From contig JAIRNP010000143.1 in NCBI GenBank assembly GCA_031258005.1, positions 1 to 33,363 of the forward strand: a DNA stretch of 33,363 nt, given 5' to 3'. How positions within the stretch are numbered: the stretch's first letter is position 1; each line of letters opens with the position of its first letter. The notes beneath the pieces were generated by a model, which saw only the letters and a program-made list of their open reading frames with translations, had not been told where the DNA came from and did no database searches. The position numbers and the translations under genes are program-made. Shown piece after piece: positions 6,514 to 15,006 of the stretch. The DNA comes from Treponema sp. (GTDB lineage: Bacteria > Spirochaetota > Spirochaetia > Treponematales > Breznakiellaceae).

Positions 6514-9500
6514 TTGTTTTTAAAAAACCTTGATATTTTTGGTTTTAAATCATTTGCCGATCGTACCCGAGTAGCATTTGCGGATGGGATCACCGCGCTC
6601 TTGGGGCCTAACGGATGCGGCAAGTCCAATGTGGTGGATGCGGTGAAGTGGGTCCTGGGAGAGCAGGCCTCCCGGGCTATGCGGGCAGAGAAGATGGAGG
6701 ATGTCATCTTTAACGGGACTGAAAACCGAAAGGCCCTGAGTGTGGCAGAGGTAACCTTGACCCTGGCCAATGACGAGGGGCTTTTGCCTCTGGACATGCC
6801 TGAGGTCCAGATCAAGCGGCGACTCTACCGGTCTGGGGAGAGCGAATACTACATCAATTCAAATCAGGTGAAACTCAAGGAAGTTCGGGAACTTTTTTGG
6901 GATACCGGGGTGGGTAAAACCGCATATTCGGTGATGGAACAAGGTAAAATCGACCAAATTCTGTCGTCTAAGCCGGATGAACGGCGCTATTTGTTTGAGG
7001 AAGCTGCGGGAATCACCAAGTTCAAGATAAAAACCCAGGAAGCGGAACGAAAGCTCGCCAAGACCGAAGAAAATATGCGCCAGGTGGAGGGAATTTTAGG
7101 GGAGGTGAAACGGGCCTACGATAGCCTCAAGGTGCAGGCCGATAAAACCCTCCGGTTCCGGGCTTTGAAAGACCAGATATTTCACTTTGAACTGGATATT
7201 CAATTACTCAGGCTCAAGCAGTTCAAATATGATCGGGATGCCCGGACCGAGGAACTCAAGCGGCAAACCGCAGAACGGGATAGGCTCAGAATGGAACTGG
7301 ATGGGGTGAACAAGTCTCTGGAAGAGAACATGGATCTGGTAAACTCCCTGGAAAAACAACTGGACGAGTATCAGAAGAACATCTACGGCCTGGCTATCGA
7401 GAAGAACGCCCGGGAGAAGGAAGTCAAGCTCCTCTCCGAGCAGCAGCAGGAGATCCGGGCTAAACGGGCCCAGAATGAAGGGCGGGAACGGACCATAACC
7501 AGCAAGATCGAGGAGCTGGCCGAAGATGCGGCGGAACAGGACGGTACGGTCCGGGATCTTCGCAAGCGGCTTGAGGATATAGCCGGGAACATCGCTTCGT
7601 TTGAGGAGAACATCCTGCTTACCGCTTCCCGGATCGGGGATAACGACGGGGCCATGCGAAAGGGGGATGCAGAAATCCGAGGGCTTGAACAGGAACGGAC
7701 CCGGCACGAGCAAGCCCTGGAAACCATTACCGACGATATTGTGGCTGCCTTGGATGCGGGCCTCAAAGAGGCGGGGTATTCTGCAGCAGAACGGCGGAAC
7801 ACCGAGGCCCGTTTGACCGAAACCCTCGGTGTCCTCAAGACCCTTTTAGCAGGCAGAGAGGCCCTGGTCCGGGATCTGGCCGCCGCCGCAGACCGGGCCC
7901 TCGCGGGAGAGGGCCTGCCTTCTGCAGGAGACCTCAAAGGGATTGCCGAAGGGCTTGCCGCGGCCTTGGGGGAGGCGGCAGGAAATACCGCCCAGGCCCT
8001 TGCCCTCTTTGAAGCGTATCGAAAGAGTACTCCCTCGTTTATCGACGAATTCCTTGCCCCTGAAGGGATCATCACCCGGAAACGGGCCCTGGACGCCCAG
8101 ATCCGCAGCGCTAAAGAAGGAGTGGAACAGCGGCGGGAACTCATCGCGAACCTGCGCCGGGATAACGAAGGGTTGAGCAGCAAGATTGACCAATACCGGG
8201 CAACCCTGGAGGAACTGCGGGTGAACCGGGTCAGGATGGCTACTCAGGCCCAATCCGCAGAAGAACAGGCCAAACTGATACGCCGGGAACTTTCCGGCCA
8301 AGAAGCGCTGCTCAAGACGGTGCGGGATGAATTATTTCTGGATCGCAAGCGGTTCGAGGAAATTCAAGAACGGATCACCGATACGGAGCAGGAACTTGCG
8401 GCTATTGACGGGAAAGGCAAGCAGTTGACTGCGGAACTGGAGCAGGTAGAGCAGGATATCCAAAAACGGAACGGTGACGTGGCGGGTAAACAGGCGGCTA
8501 TAAAAAAGGGAATGGCCGCACTCGGCAAAGTCCAGGAAAGCCTGGAAAAGATACACCTGGAACTGGTTCAGTCTGAGACGGAGATTAAGAACATTCAGGA
8601 TAATTTCCGGGAAACCCATTCCCGGGACCTCATGGAATTCGAGGAGCGGATTTTTACCATCACTGCTCCTGCCCGGGAGCTGCGGGAGAACCTCACTGCT
8701 GCCAAGGGGAGCCTCAAAGATCTGGGGCAGGTGAATCTCATGGCGCCGGAGGAATTTACCGAGACCAAGGAACGGTACGATTTTCTTTCAAGCCAGCTTG
8801 CAGACCTCGCTAAGGCCCGGCAGGACCTGGAAAACATCACCGCGGAGATCCGGGCAGAGTCCTCGGAACGCTTTCTTTCGACCTATAACAAGATCAAGAA
8901 GAATTTCCACAACATGTTTCGCCGGCTTTTCGGCGGGGGCCGGGCGGAACTGCGGCTTTCGGATCCCAACCATGTCCTGGAATCAGGAATTGAAATCTAC
9001 GCCCAGCCTCCGGGGAAGAAACTGGAAAACATCAATCTCCTCTCCGGGGGGGAGCGGTCTATGACCGCGGTGGCCCTCTTGTTTGCCACCTATATGGTAA
9101 AACCTTCTCCCTTCTGCCTGCTGGATGAAATCGACGCAGCCCTGGACGAGGCGAATGTGAGCCGGTTTGTCCAGGTCCTGCGGGAATTCGGCGCGGCCAG
9201 CCAGTTTATCATCATCACCCATAACAAGAAGACCGTCATCGGCGCAGGCACCCTCTTGGGGGTAACCATGGAAGAGTCGGGGATCACCAAGGTCATATCC
9301 GTGCGCCTTGAAAACGAGGACGCTGCCAAAGCCACGGTTGAACCGCCCCTAGCAGGTGAACCCTATGAAGAAGAGGATGTGGCACTGGAAGAGGGCCGGG
9401 AACTCCCGGTGGGCGTCGATGATCCTGCTTCGGTAAGCGAGGCTGAACTCAGGCCCATCCGGGCTGCTCAAGCCAGGCAGGCAGGGGCAGCATCCGCGGT

Positions 9501-9579
9501 GAAAACAGAGAGCCCTGCAGCAGCCGGAACCGGGGAGGGTTTAGCGGAAGGGGGGGGCGGGGATTCCGCAGCAGGGTAG
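6514..9579 (+). CDS. smc: Chromosome segregation SMC ATPase
   Basis: Structural maintenance of chromosomes protein for DNA condensation and segregation. The N-terminal head carries Walker A GPNGCGKS (31-38) and the conserved VMEQGKIDQIL/FEEAAGI region. The C-terminal head has the signature LLSGGERSM (about 842-850) and Walker B FCLLDEIDAALDEAN (about 867). Long heptad-rich coiled coils lie between. TTG at 6514 is the start, with GGAGGG eight bases upstream and the product opening MFLKNLDIFGFKSFADRT as in the family. At 1021 residues it is shorter than the usual 1150-1200. I cannot find a glycine-rich hinge: the middle (about 402-520) is an Ala/Leu-rich helical stretch instead. A tail of about 70 acidic and Ala/Gly-rich residues ends the protein. 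Confidence 0.94.
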   Translation: MFLKNLDIFGFKSFADRTRVAFADGITALLGPNGCGKSNVVDAVKWVLGEQASRAMRAEKMEDVIFNGTENRKALSVAEVTLTLANDEGLLPLDMPEVQIKRRLYRSGESEYYINSNQVKLKEVRELFWDTGVGKTAYSVMEQGKIDQILSSKPDERRYLFEEAAGITKFKIKTQEAERKLAKTEENMRQVEGILGEVKRAYDSLKVQADKTLRFRALKDQIFHFELDIQLLRLKQFKYDRDARTEELKRQTAERDRLRMELDGVNKSLEENMDLVNSLEKQLDEYQKNIYGLAIEKNAREKEVKLLSEQQQEIRAKRAQNEGRERTITSKIEELAEDAAEQDGTVRDLRKRLEDIAGNIASFEENILLTASRIGDNDGAMRKGDAEIRGLEQERTRHEQALETITDDIVAALDAGLKEAGYSAAERRNTEARLTETLGVLKTLLAGREALVRDLAAAADRALAGEGLPSAGDLKGIAEGLAAALGEAAGNTAQALALFEAYRKSTPSFIDEFLAPEGIITRKRALDAQIRSAKEGVEQRRELIANLRRDNEGLSSKIDQYRATLEELRVNRVRMATQAQSAEEQAKLIRRELSGQEALLKTVRDELFLDRKRFEEIQERITDTEQELAAIDGKGKQLTAELEQVEQDIQKRNGDVAGKQAAIKKGMAALGKVQESLEKIHLELVQSETEIKNIQDNFRETHSRDLMEFEERIFTITAPARELRENLTAAKGSLKDLGQVNLMAPEEFTETKERYDFLSSQLADLAKARQDLENITAEIRAESSERFLSTYNKIKKNFHNMFRRLFGGGRAELRLSDPNHVLESGIEIYAQPPGKKLENINLLSGGERSMTAVALLFATYMVKPSPFCLLDEIDAALDEANVSRFVQVLREFGAASQFIIITHNKKTVIGAGTLLGVTMEESGITKVISVRLENEDAAKATVEPPLAGEPYEEEDVALEEGRELPVGVDDPASVSEAELRPIRAAQARQAGAASAVKTESPAAAGTGEGLAEGGGGDSAAG

Positions 9580-9608
9580 GACGCGCTGCCCCTGGGGCCC
9601 ATCGAAAC

Positions 9609-9633
9609 AGCCCCAGAGGGCTAAAGGTTTTTT
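9609..9633 (+). terminator. Weak candidate terminator after smc
   Basis: AGCCC and GGGCT (9609-9613 and 9618-9622) form a five-base stem with a four-base loop, followed by AAAGG and a run of six T. The stem is short, so it may only attenuate transcription into murJ. Confidence 0.35.
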
Positions 9634-9689
9634 AAGCGGTTCCTGCCGGTACATTGCAGGAAGGGCCTGTTCCCGGTACGCTATACGGT

Positions 9690-11285
9690 ATGGCTAGTTC
9701 TACCCGTGCTTTGCTGCGTCATGGTTCAACCCTATCCCTCCTGACCCTGATTTCCCGAATCCTCGGCCTCCTTAGGGAAATGGTCAAGGCTCATTTTTTG
9801 GGGACCAGCGCGCTCTCGGATGCCTTTTCAGTGGCATTCTTAATCCCGAACCTGTTCCGCCGGCTCTTTGCCGAGGGGTCCATCTCAGCGGCTTTTATTC
9901 CCACCTTTAAGGTATACCTCTTGGAACAGGATCCGGCCAAGATCAGGGAATTTCTCTCCAGTGTTTTTACGGTGCTCATCAGTTTGGTTAGCCTTGTGGT
10001 CCTCATCGGGATCCTCATCACCCCGCAGCTCCTGCCTTTTTTCAATATGGCTCTGTATGAGACCTGCTTCTTGACCCGGCTCATGTTCCCTTTTCTGGCC
10101 TTTGTCTCGGTGGCGGCATTCTTCCAGGGTATCCTCAATAGCGTCCAGAGCTTTACCCCTTCAGGCGTGGCCCCCATCATACTCAATCTGCTTACCATTA
10201 CCTGCGCCTTTGCCCTGAGCCCTTTTACCGCGAATCCTGCCCGGGCTATGGCAGTGGGGATCCTGCTGGGGGGATTTATGGAAGCGGCGATTCAGTTTCC
10301 TTTTGTCCTACAAAAAGGGTATCGGTTTTCGGTTATCGGCCTTACAGGGGCATTCCAAAATCCCGGGGTCAAAAAGGTCCTCCATCTGATTGGGCCTACT
10401 ATCATCGGCATGGCCGCGTATCAGCTCAACGACCTGGTCTCCACCGCCTTAGCGGGAAATGCCGGAGAAGGGGTGGTATCAAGCCTCCAGTATTCTTTAC
10501 GGCTCCAGGAACTGATCCTGGGGGTGTTTGCCGTTTCCATGGGAACGGTCCTCCTCCCGGACCTGGCAGAGCAGGCTAAATCAGGACGCTGGGACCGGTA
10601 CCACGAGCGGCTCCTCTCGGCGCTGCAGATCATCGCCCTTATCACCATCCCGATCACCTTTTTTTCCTTGGCCCAGGGGAGTAATATAATCCAGTTGCTC
10701 TTTCGGACCAACCGCTTCGGCGATGATTCAGTGCGCCTTACCCTGGCGGCCTTTACCTTCCACATGCCCGGACTTTTTTTCATCGCCCTCAACCGCATCC
10801 TGGCGCCGGCCTTTTATGCCCAAAGTGATTCTAAGGCTCCTACCCTGGCAGGACTCTGTTCATTTGCGGTAAATATCGCCTTGGCGGTACTGCTGGTGGG
10901 TCCTATGGGGGGCGCCGGGGTCGCCCTAGCCCTTACCGTGGCCAGTGCGGTAAATACGGTTCTGCTCTTTTGCTTCCTCAAAAACAAACCCTGGAGCACC
11001 CTGGGCAGGGTCCTCCCCTCAGCTTCGGCGTATACCCTCAAGCTCATCCTCTTTTCGGGTATTGCGGTGTTTCCCGTGCTGCAGGTGAATCCCTTCCTTG
11101 CTGCGTGGTGTGCGGGCAGGGGCAGGTTGTTTGCCTATGGGTTTCCGCTCCTCATAACCGGCTTAGGTTATGGGCTATTGGGGGTTTTGCTGTTACTCAT
11201 CAGCCAAGACAGGCACATCCGGGGGATACGGCGGGCCCTTATGCCCTGGGGCAGGAAACCAGGGGGATACCAGAACAGGCCTTAG
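9690..11285 (+). CDS. murJ: Lipid II flippase MurJ (MviN family)
   Basis: Integral membrane flippase that exports lipid II for peptidoglycan synthesis. Family features are clear: SLLTLISRILGLLREM, SDAFSVAFLIPNLFRRLFAE and GSISAAFIPTF in the first two helices, and a series of hydrophobic segments to the C-terminus consistent with about 14 transmembrane helices. The 531-residue length is normal. I chose the ATG at 9690 (MASSTRALLRHGS) because it gives a typical MurJ N-terminus. Neither it nor the upstream TTG at 9654 has a convincing ribosome-binding site, so the start is uncertain. It follows smc by 110 bases and is convergent with accA. Confidence 0.93.
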   Translation: MASSTRALLRHGSTLSLLTLISRILGLLREMVKAHFLGTSALSDAFSVAFLIPNLFRRLFAEGSISAAFIPTFKVYLLEQDPAKIREFLSSVFTVLISLVSLVVLIGILITPQLLPFFNMALYETCFLTRLMFPFLAFVSVAAFFQGILNSVQSFTPSGVAPIILNLLTITCAFALSPFTANPARAMAVGILLGGFMEAAIQFPFVLQKGYRFSVIGLTGAFQNPGVKKVLHLIGPTIIGMAAYQLNDLVSTALAGNAGEGVVSSLQYSLRLQELILGVFAVSMGTVLLPDLAEQAKSGRWDRYHERLLSALQIIALITIPITFFSLAQGSNIIQLLFRTNRFGDDSVRLTLAAFTFHMPGLFFIALNRILAPAFYAQSDSKAPTLAGLCSFAVNIALAVLLVGPMGGAGVALALTVASAVNTVLLFCFLKNKPWSTLGRVLPSASAYTLKLILFSGIAVFPVLQVNPFLAAWCAGRGRLFAYGFPLLITGLGYGLLGVLLLLISQDRHIRGIRRALMPWGRKPGGYQNRP

Positions 11286-11298
11286 TACCGGATATGCA

Positions 11299-11333
11299 GT
11301 TCCGCGGCTCCTTACCCAGGGGCCGCTTGGAAC
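11299..11333. terminator. Bidirectional hairpin between murJ and accA
   Basis: A strong stem lies between the convergent stop codons. GCGGCTCCT (11304-11312) pairs over nine positions with AGGGGCCGC (11318-11326; one T-G pair) around a five-base loop. After a two-base bulge it is extended by GTTCC/GGAAC (11299-11303 and 11329-11333). No T-run is present on either side, so it is a likely but non-canonical terminator or 3'-end-stabilising structure for both transcripts. Confidence 0.5.
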
Positions 11334-11383
11334 ATACCGGCGAACCCTACCCGCAGCTTGAGGCAGCGATGTGCAAGACCCGC

Positions 11384-12328
11384 TTAGGATAAACCCTCAA
11401 GCCCTTCGTTCCAATGCCCTATTTTGCGGATCTTCTGATTCCGGTACCGGACCAGCACCGAGGGGTTGCGGTCTCCCAGGTCCTGCAGTTCTTTCACCAG
11501 GATCTGCTTGATAGCCTCGGCAGCAGCATCGGGATCCTGGTGTGCCCCTCCGGGAGGCTCCGGGATAATGCCGTTGATCACCTTGAACGCCAAAATATCC
11601 TCACTGGTGATGCGGAGCATGGCTGCGGCGTCTTTTGCCCGGGCCGTGTCCCGCAACAGGATGGAGGCGCATCCTTCAGGACTAATCACCGAATAAATGG
11701 CGTTTTCGAGCATATATATCTTATCCCCTACACAAAGCCCCAAAGCCCCTCCGGAACCGCCTTCCCCAATAATGATACAGACTATCGGGGTTTTCAGTTG
11801 GCTGAAATCCCGGAGGTTTCGGGCTATGGCTTCGCCGATACCCCGTTCTTCCGCGCCGAGACCTGGGTATGCCCCGGAGGTATCCACCAAGGTAACAATG
11901 GGCCGCCGGAATTTCTCCGCCTGCCGGGCCAGACGCAGGGCCTTACGATACCCTTCAGGATTAGCCATGCCGTAATTCCGGTAGCGGTTCTCTTTCAGGG
12001 TACGGCCTTTCTGGTTGGCCAAAATCGTAACGGGCCGCCCCTCAAGCAAACCCAGGCCTCCTACTAAGGCAGGATCATCTCCAAAGCACCGATCTCCGTG
12101 CAGCTCCGTGAACCCGGTGAAAATCCGGTGGATGTAATCCAGGGCATAGGGCCGCTGAGGATGCCGGGCAAGTTCAACCCGCTTCCAGGCGGCCTCAGTC
12201 TTGGTTCCGGCCTGTATTTTTCCTTCCAGGGCTTGAAGTGCTTCCGCCGCATCAATACCCGACGCTTTAACGAGCTTGCGTAATTCTTCGACCTTCTCTT
12301 GCAGGGCCGTCATCTGTGGGGTATGCAT
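11384..12328 (-). CDS. accA: Acetyl-CoA carboxylase carboxyltransferase subunit alpha
   Basis: The alpha half of the carboxyltransferase that moves CO2 from carboxybiotin to acetyl-CoA, giving malonyl-CoA for fatty acid synthesis. At 314 residues it matches the family. Recognisable segments include HPQRPYALDYI, FTELHGDRCFGDDPALVGG, MANPEGYRKALRLA, TLVDTSGAYPG and IIGEGGSGGALGLCVGD. It starts two bases after the accD stop and is the last gene of the fatty-acid operon. The hairpin at 11299-11333 lies just downstream. Confidence 0.97.
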   Translation of the reverse strand: MHTPQMTALQEKVEELRKLVKASGIDAAEALQALEGKIQAGTKTEAAWKRVELARHPQRPYALDYIHRIFTGFTELHGDRCFGDDPALVGGLGLLEGRPVTILANQKGRTLKENRYRNYGMANPEGYRKALRLARQAEKFRRPIVTLVDTSGAYPGLGAEERGIGEAIARNLRDFSQLKTPIVCIIIGEGGSGGALGLCVGDKIYMLENAIYSVISPEGCASILLRDTARAKDAAAMLRITSEDILAFKVINGIIPEPPGGAHQDPDAAAEAIKQILVKELQDLGDRNPSVLVRYRNQKIRKIGHWNEGLEGLS

Positions 12329-12330
12329 CT

Positions 12331-13125
12331 TTACGCCTCTTCCCGTACCTGCCCCGGAAGGCAGTTATGCAGATCCAGCAAATGGGCGAGAACCCGCCGC
12401 TGATCCTGACGGGGAACGATCAGATCCACAAAACCCCGTTCTTGTTGAAATTCCGCCCGCTGGAACCCTTCAGGCAGGCTGGCCCCGATGGTTCCTTCGA
12501 TCACCCGGGGACCGGCAAAACCGATGAGCGCCCCGGGTTCCGCCAAGGTAATATCCGCCAGCATGGCAAAGGAAGCGGTAACCCCGCCGGTGGTGGGATC
12601 ACAGAGCACCACAAAAAAGGGAACTCCTGCTTTATCCAGTTCCGCCACCGCGCTGGAGGTCTTGGCCATTTGCAGAAGGGAGAATATCCCTTCCTGCATC
12701 CGGGCGCCTCCGGAGGTAGCGAAGATCACCAGGGGGAGCCGCTCCTCCGCGGCTTTAAACAAGGCCCGGCTGACCTTCTCTCCCACCACCGAACCCATAG
12801 AGCCTCCCATGAAGGCAAAGGACATAAGCCCCAGGATGAGGGCTCTTCCTTCTATTGAACAGGTTCCGGTGATGACCGCGTCTTTCATTTGGGACTTAGC
12901 TTCGGCTTCGGAGAGCTTTTCCTCATAACCCAAAAGATCGATGGGGTTCCGGGACCGGAGGTTCCCGGAAAACTCATTGAAGGTCCCGGGATCCGTCAGG
13001 CAGGCGATACGTTCCAGCGGTTCCATCCGGTAATGATGACCGCAGCCCGGGCAGGTTTTGAGGGCATCCTCAATGGCTTCAAGGCTATACTGAGCTTTGC
13101 AGATAGGGCAGGGTTCAACGGACAT
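12331..13125 (-). CDS. accD: Acetyl-CoA carboxylase carboxyltransferase subunit beta
   Basis: The zinc-binding beta half of the carboxyltransferase. The N-terminus has the four-cysteine zinc ribbon CPIC and CPGC (C6, C9, C25, C28), followed by YRMEPLERIACLTDPGTF. The crotonase-like core shows FMGGSMGSVVGEK and SGGARMQEGIFSLLQMAKT. The frame is open upstream to 13317, but I start at the ATG at 13125. It has AAGGAG seven bases upstream, gives the expected N-terminus, and leaves a modest 11-base overlap with the 3' end of accC instead of a 200-base one. The product is 264 residues, usual for the family. Confidence 0.96.
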   Translation of the reverse strand: MSVEPCPICKAQYSLEAIEDALKTCPGCGHHYRMEPLERIACLTDPGTFNEFSGNLRSRNPIDLLGYEEKLSEAEAKSQMKDAVITGTCSIEGRALILGLMSFAFMGGSMGSVVGEKVSRALFKAAEERLPLVIFATSGGARMQEGIFSLLQMAKTSSAVAELDKAGVPFFVVLCDPTTGGVTASFAMLADITLAEPGALIGFAGPRVIEGTIGASLPEGFQRAEFQQERGFVDLIVPRQDQRRVLAHLLDLHNCLPGQVREEA

Positions 13126-14452
13126 GGTTCGTCTCCTTAAGGAGCCGGGTTTCCCGTTCAGCATAATAGGCGGTGCCAAAAGAGCCGGAACGGAAACGGC
13201 TTTCGTTGAGGATCCGCCCTTGTTCACCCTGGTTCGTGGGGATTCCCCGGATATGAAGCTCTGCCAAGGCCCGATCCATGCGGGCCAAAACCTGTTCCCG
13301 GTTCGGGGCGTGGACAATCAGTTTTCCCACCAGGGCGTCGTAATAGGGAGGCACCATACAGCCCGGATACAAGCAGGTGTCGAACCGAACCCCCGGACCT
13401 CCCGGTACCTGCAGCTCCGTAACCCGGCCAGGACTCAGCGCATTAATACGGCACTCCATAGCCCAACCCTGGAGCCGCACGGCTTGGGGATCGATGTCCA
13501 TGCGTCCCTCGGTACAGGCGAGGATCTGTTCCCGCACAATATCCGTACCGGTGATACATTCGCTCACCGGATGTTCCACCTGAAGGCGGGCGTTTACCTC
13601 CATAAAATAAAATTCCTCCCGGTCAACCAGAAATTCGATGGTTCCCGCGCCCCGGTAGTCCAGGCCTTGAAAGAGCCGTACCGCGCCTTGGGCCATCCGG
13701 TTCCGCATAGCCTCCCTCACCCCTGGGGAGGGGCTTTCTTCGATAAGTTTCTGGTGGTTTTTCTGCACCGAACAGTCCCGTTCCCCTAAGACCGCGACCT
13801 CCCCTGCAGCGAGAATTTGGAGTTCCACATGCCGGGGGTTTTCCAGGTACCGTTCAATAAAAACCCGGGGGTCCCCAAAATTGGAGGCCGCCTCTGCCTG
13901 GGCAATGGCCATCTGTTCCGGTAATTCCTGTTCAGCCTGCACTACCCGCATCCCCTTACCGCCGCCGCCGGCAGCAGCTTTGATGATCACCGGAAAGCCT
14001 AAGGCCCCCACCGCCTCCTGGGCGTGAGCCGCATCCTCCACCGCGGTTGGGGTGCCTGGGGTTATGGGAAGGCCGAAACGCTGAGCCGTGGTTCGGGCCT
14101 GCACCTTATCCCCCAAAAGCTCCAGCAACCGGGGATCCGGTCCGATAAAGCCCAGGCCCGTATCCCGCACCAACCGGGCAAAGCCGGCATTTTCCGCAAG
14201 AAAGCCCACCCCCGGATGAACCGCATCGCAGTCCGTATGTATGGCCGCCATGATGAGGTTGTTCCCCAGAAGGTAACTTTGGGCTGAAGGAGGCGGTCCG
14301 ATACAGACCGCTTTATCCGCCAGGCGCACATGCAGGCCTTCCCGATCCGCCGTAGAATAGACCGCCACGGTTTCAATGCCCATTTCCTTACAGGTTCGTA
14401 TGATACGGACCGCGATCTCCCCACGGTTCGCAATCAGTAAGCGTTTAATCAT
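13115..14452 (-). CDS. accC: Biotin carboxylase (acetyl-CoA carboxylase subunit)
   Basis: ATP-dependent carboxylation of biotin on AccB. At 445 residues it is the normal stand-alone size. It has the N-terminal IANRGEIAVRIIRTCKEMG, the HPGVGFLAENAGFA segment, the ATP-grasp glycine loop GGGGKGMR (162-169), and EVNARLQVEHPVSE, followed by ECRINA in the C-terminal subdomain. It lies between accB (51 bases upstream) and accD (overlapping by 11 bases), so the three are surely co-transcribed. Confidence 0.97.
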   Translation of the reverse strand: MIKRLLIANRGEIAVRIIRTCKEMGIETVAVYSTADREGLHVRLADKAVCIGPPPSAQSYLLGNNLIMAAIHTDCDAVHPGVGFLAENAGFARLVRDTGLGFIGPDPRLLELLGDKVQARTTAQRFGLPITPGTPTAVEDAAHAQEAVGALGFPVIIKAAAGGGGKGMRVVQAEQELPEQMAIAQAEAASNFGDPRVFIERYLENPRHVELQILAAGEVAVLGERDCSVQKNHQKLIEESPSPGVREAMRNRMAQGAVRLFQGLDYRGAGTIEFLVDREEFYFMEVNARLQVEHPVSECITGTDIVREQILACTEGRMDIDPQAVRLQGWAMECRINALSPGRVTELQVPGGPGVRFDTCLYPGCMVPPYYDALVGKLIVHAPNREQVLARMDRALAELHIRGIPTNQGEQGRILNESRFRSGSFGTAYYAERETRLLKETNHVR

Positions 14453-14503
14453 CCTCCCTCCTTGCCGTAAGGGACATGAGCGCCCTCTCCGGTACCCAGC
14501 GTT

Positions 14504-14986
14504 TCATGGGGAAGGACCTATGCGTTTGACCTCGAACAGGACTTGGCCATATTCGACCAAATCTCCGTTCCCCGCATGGACGGCGAGGATTTCACAATCA
14601 AAGTCCGCTTCCAGCCGGTTCATCATCTTCATGGCTTCCAGGATACAAAGGGTAGCTCCGGCTTTGACCTGAGAACCAGGGCTCACAAAAGCCGGGGTGT
14701 CGGGATTAGGGGAGGCATAAAAGGTCGCCACCATCGGGCTTGTAATGGGTTCTCCCGGGGTATCCGCTACCGGGGCATCCAGGGCCTGGGAAGTCCCGGC
14801 TTCACCGGTCCCGGGTGGGGGCGCAGCATCCTGAAGCCTTGGTTCCGGGCAGCCCTTCTGCTTAAAATCCCCTTGTCCCGGGGCTTTCTTGAGAACCAGA
14901 TGGAATGCGCCGTCCTGTAAATCCAATTCGCTTACCGAACTGGCACTGAATTGTTGCAACAACGTGAGAATTAACGAATCATGCAT
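14504..14986 (-). CDS. accB: Biotin carboxyl carrier protein of acetyl-CoA carboxylase
   Basis: Carries biotin between AccC and the AccA/AccD carboxyltransferase. The 160-residue product has an N-terminal helical segment, a Pro/Ala-rich flexible linker (about 45-80) and a C-terminal biotinyl domain. The biotinylation site is EAMKMMN with K120. SPMVATFYASPNPDTPAFV at the start of the domain is typical of bacterial BCCP. It follows fabV by only 20 bases. Confidence 0.96.
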   Translation of the reverse strand: MHDSLILTLLQQFSASSVSELDLQDGAFHLVLKKAPGQGDFKQKGCPEPRLQDAAPPPGTGEAGTSQALDAPVADTPGEPITSPMVATFYASPNPDTPAFVSPGSQVKAGATLCILEAMKMMNRLEADFDCEILAVHAGNGDLVEYGQVLFEVKRIGPSP

Positions 14987-15006
14987 CCTGCCCTCCCTGC
15001 CCGGGC

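Noticed and set aside
7383-8183. Minus-strand ORF of 266 codons inside smc
   Set aside because: Ser/Arg/Ala-rich shadow of the smc coiled-coil coding sequence with no recognisable domain.
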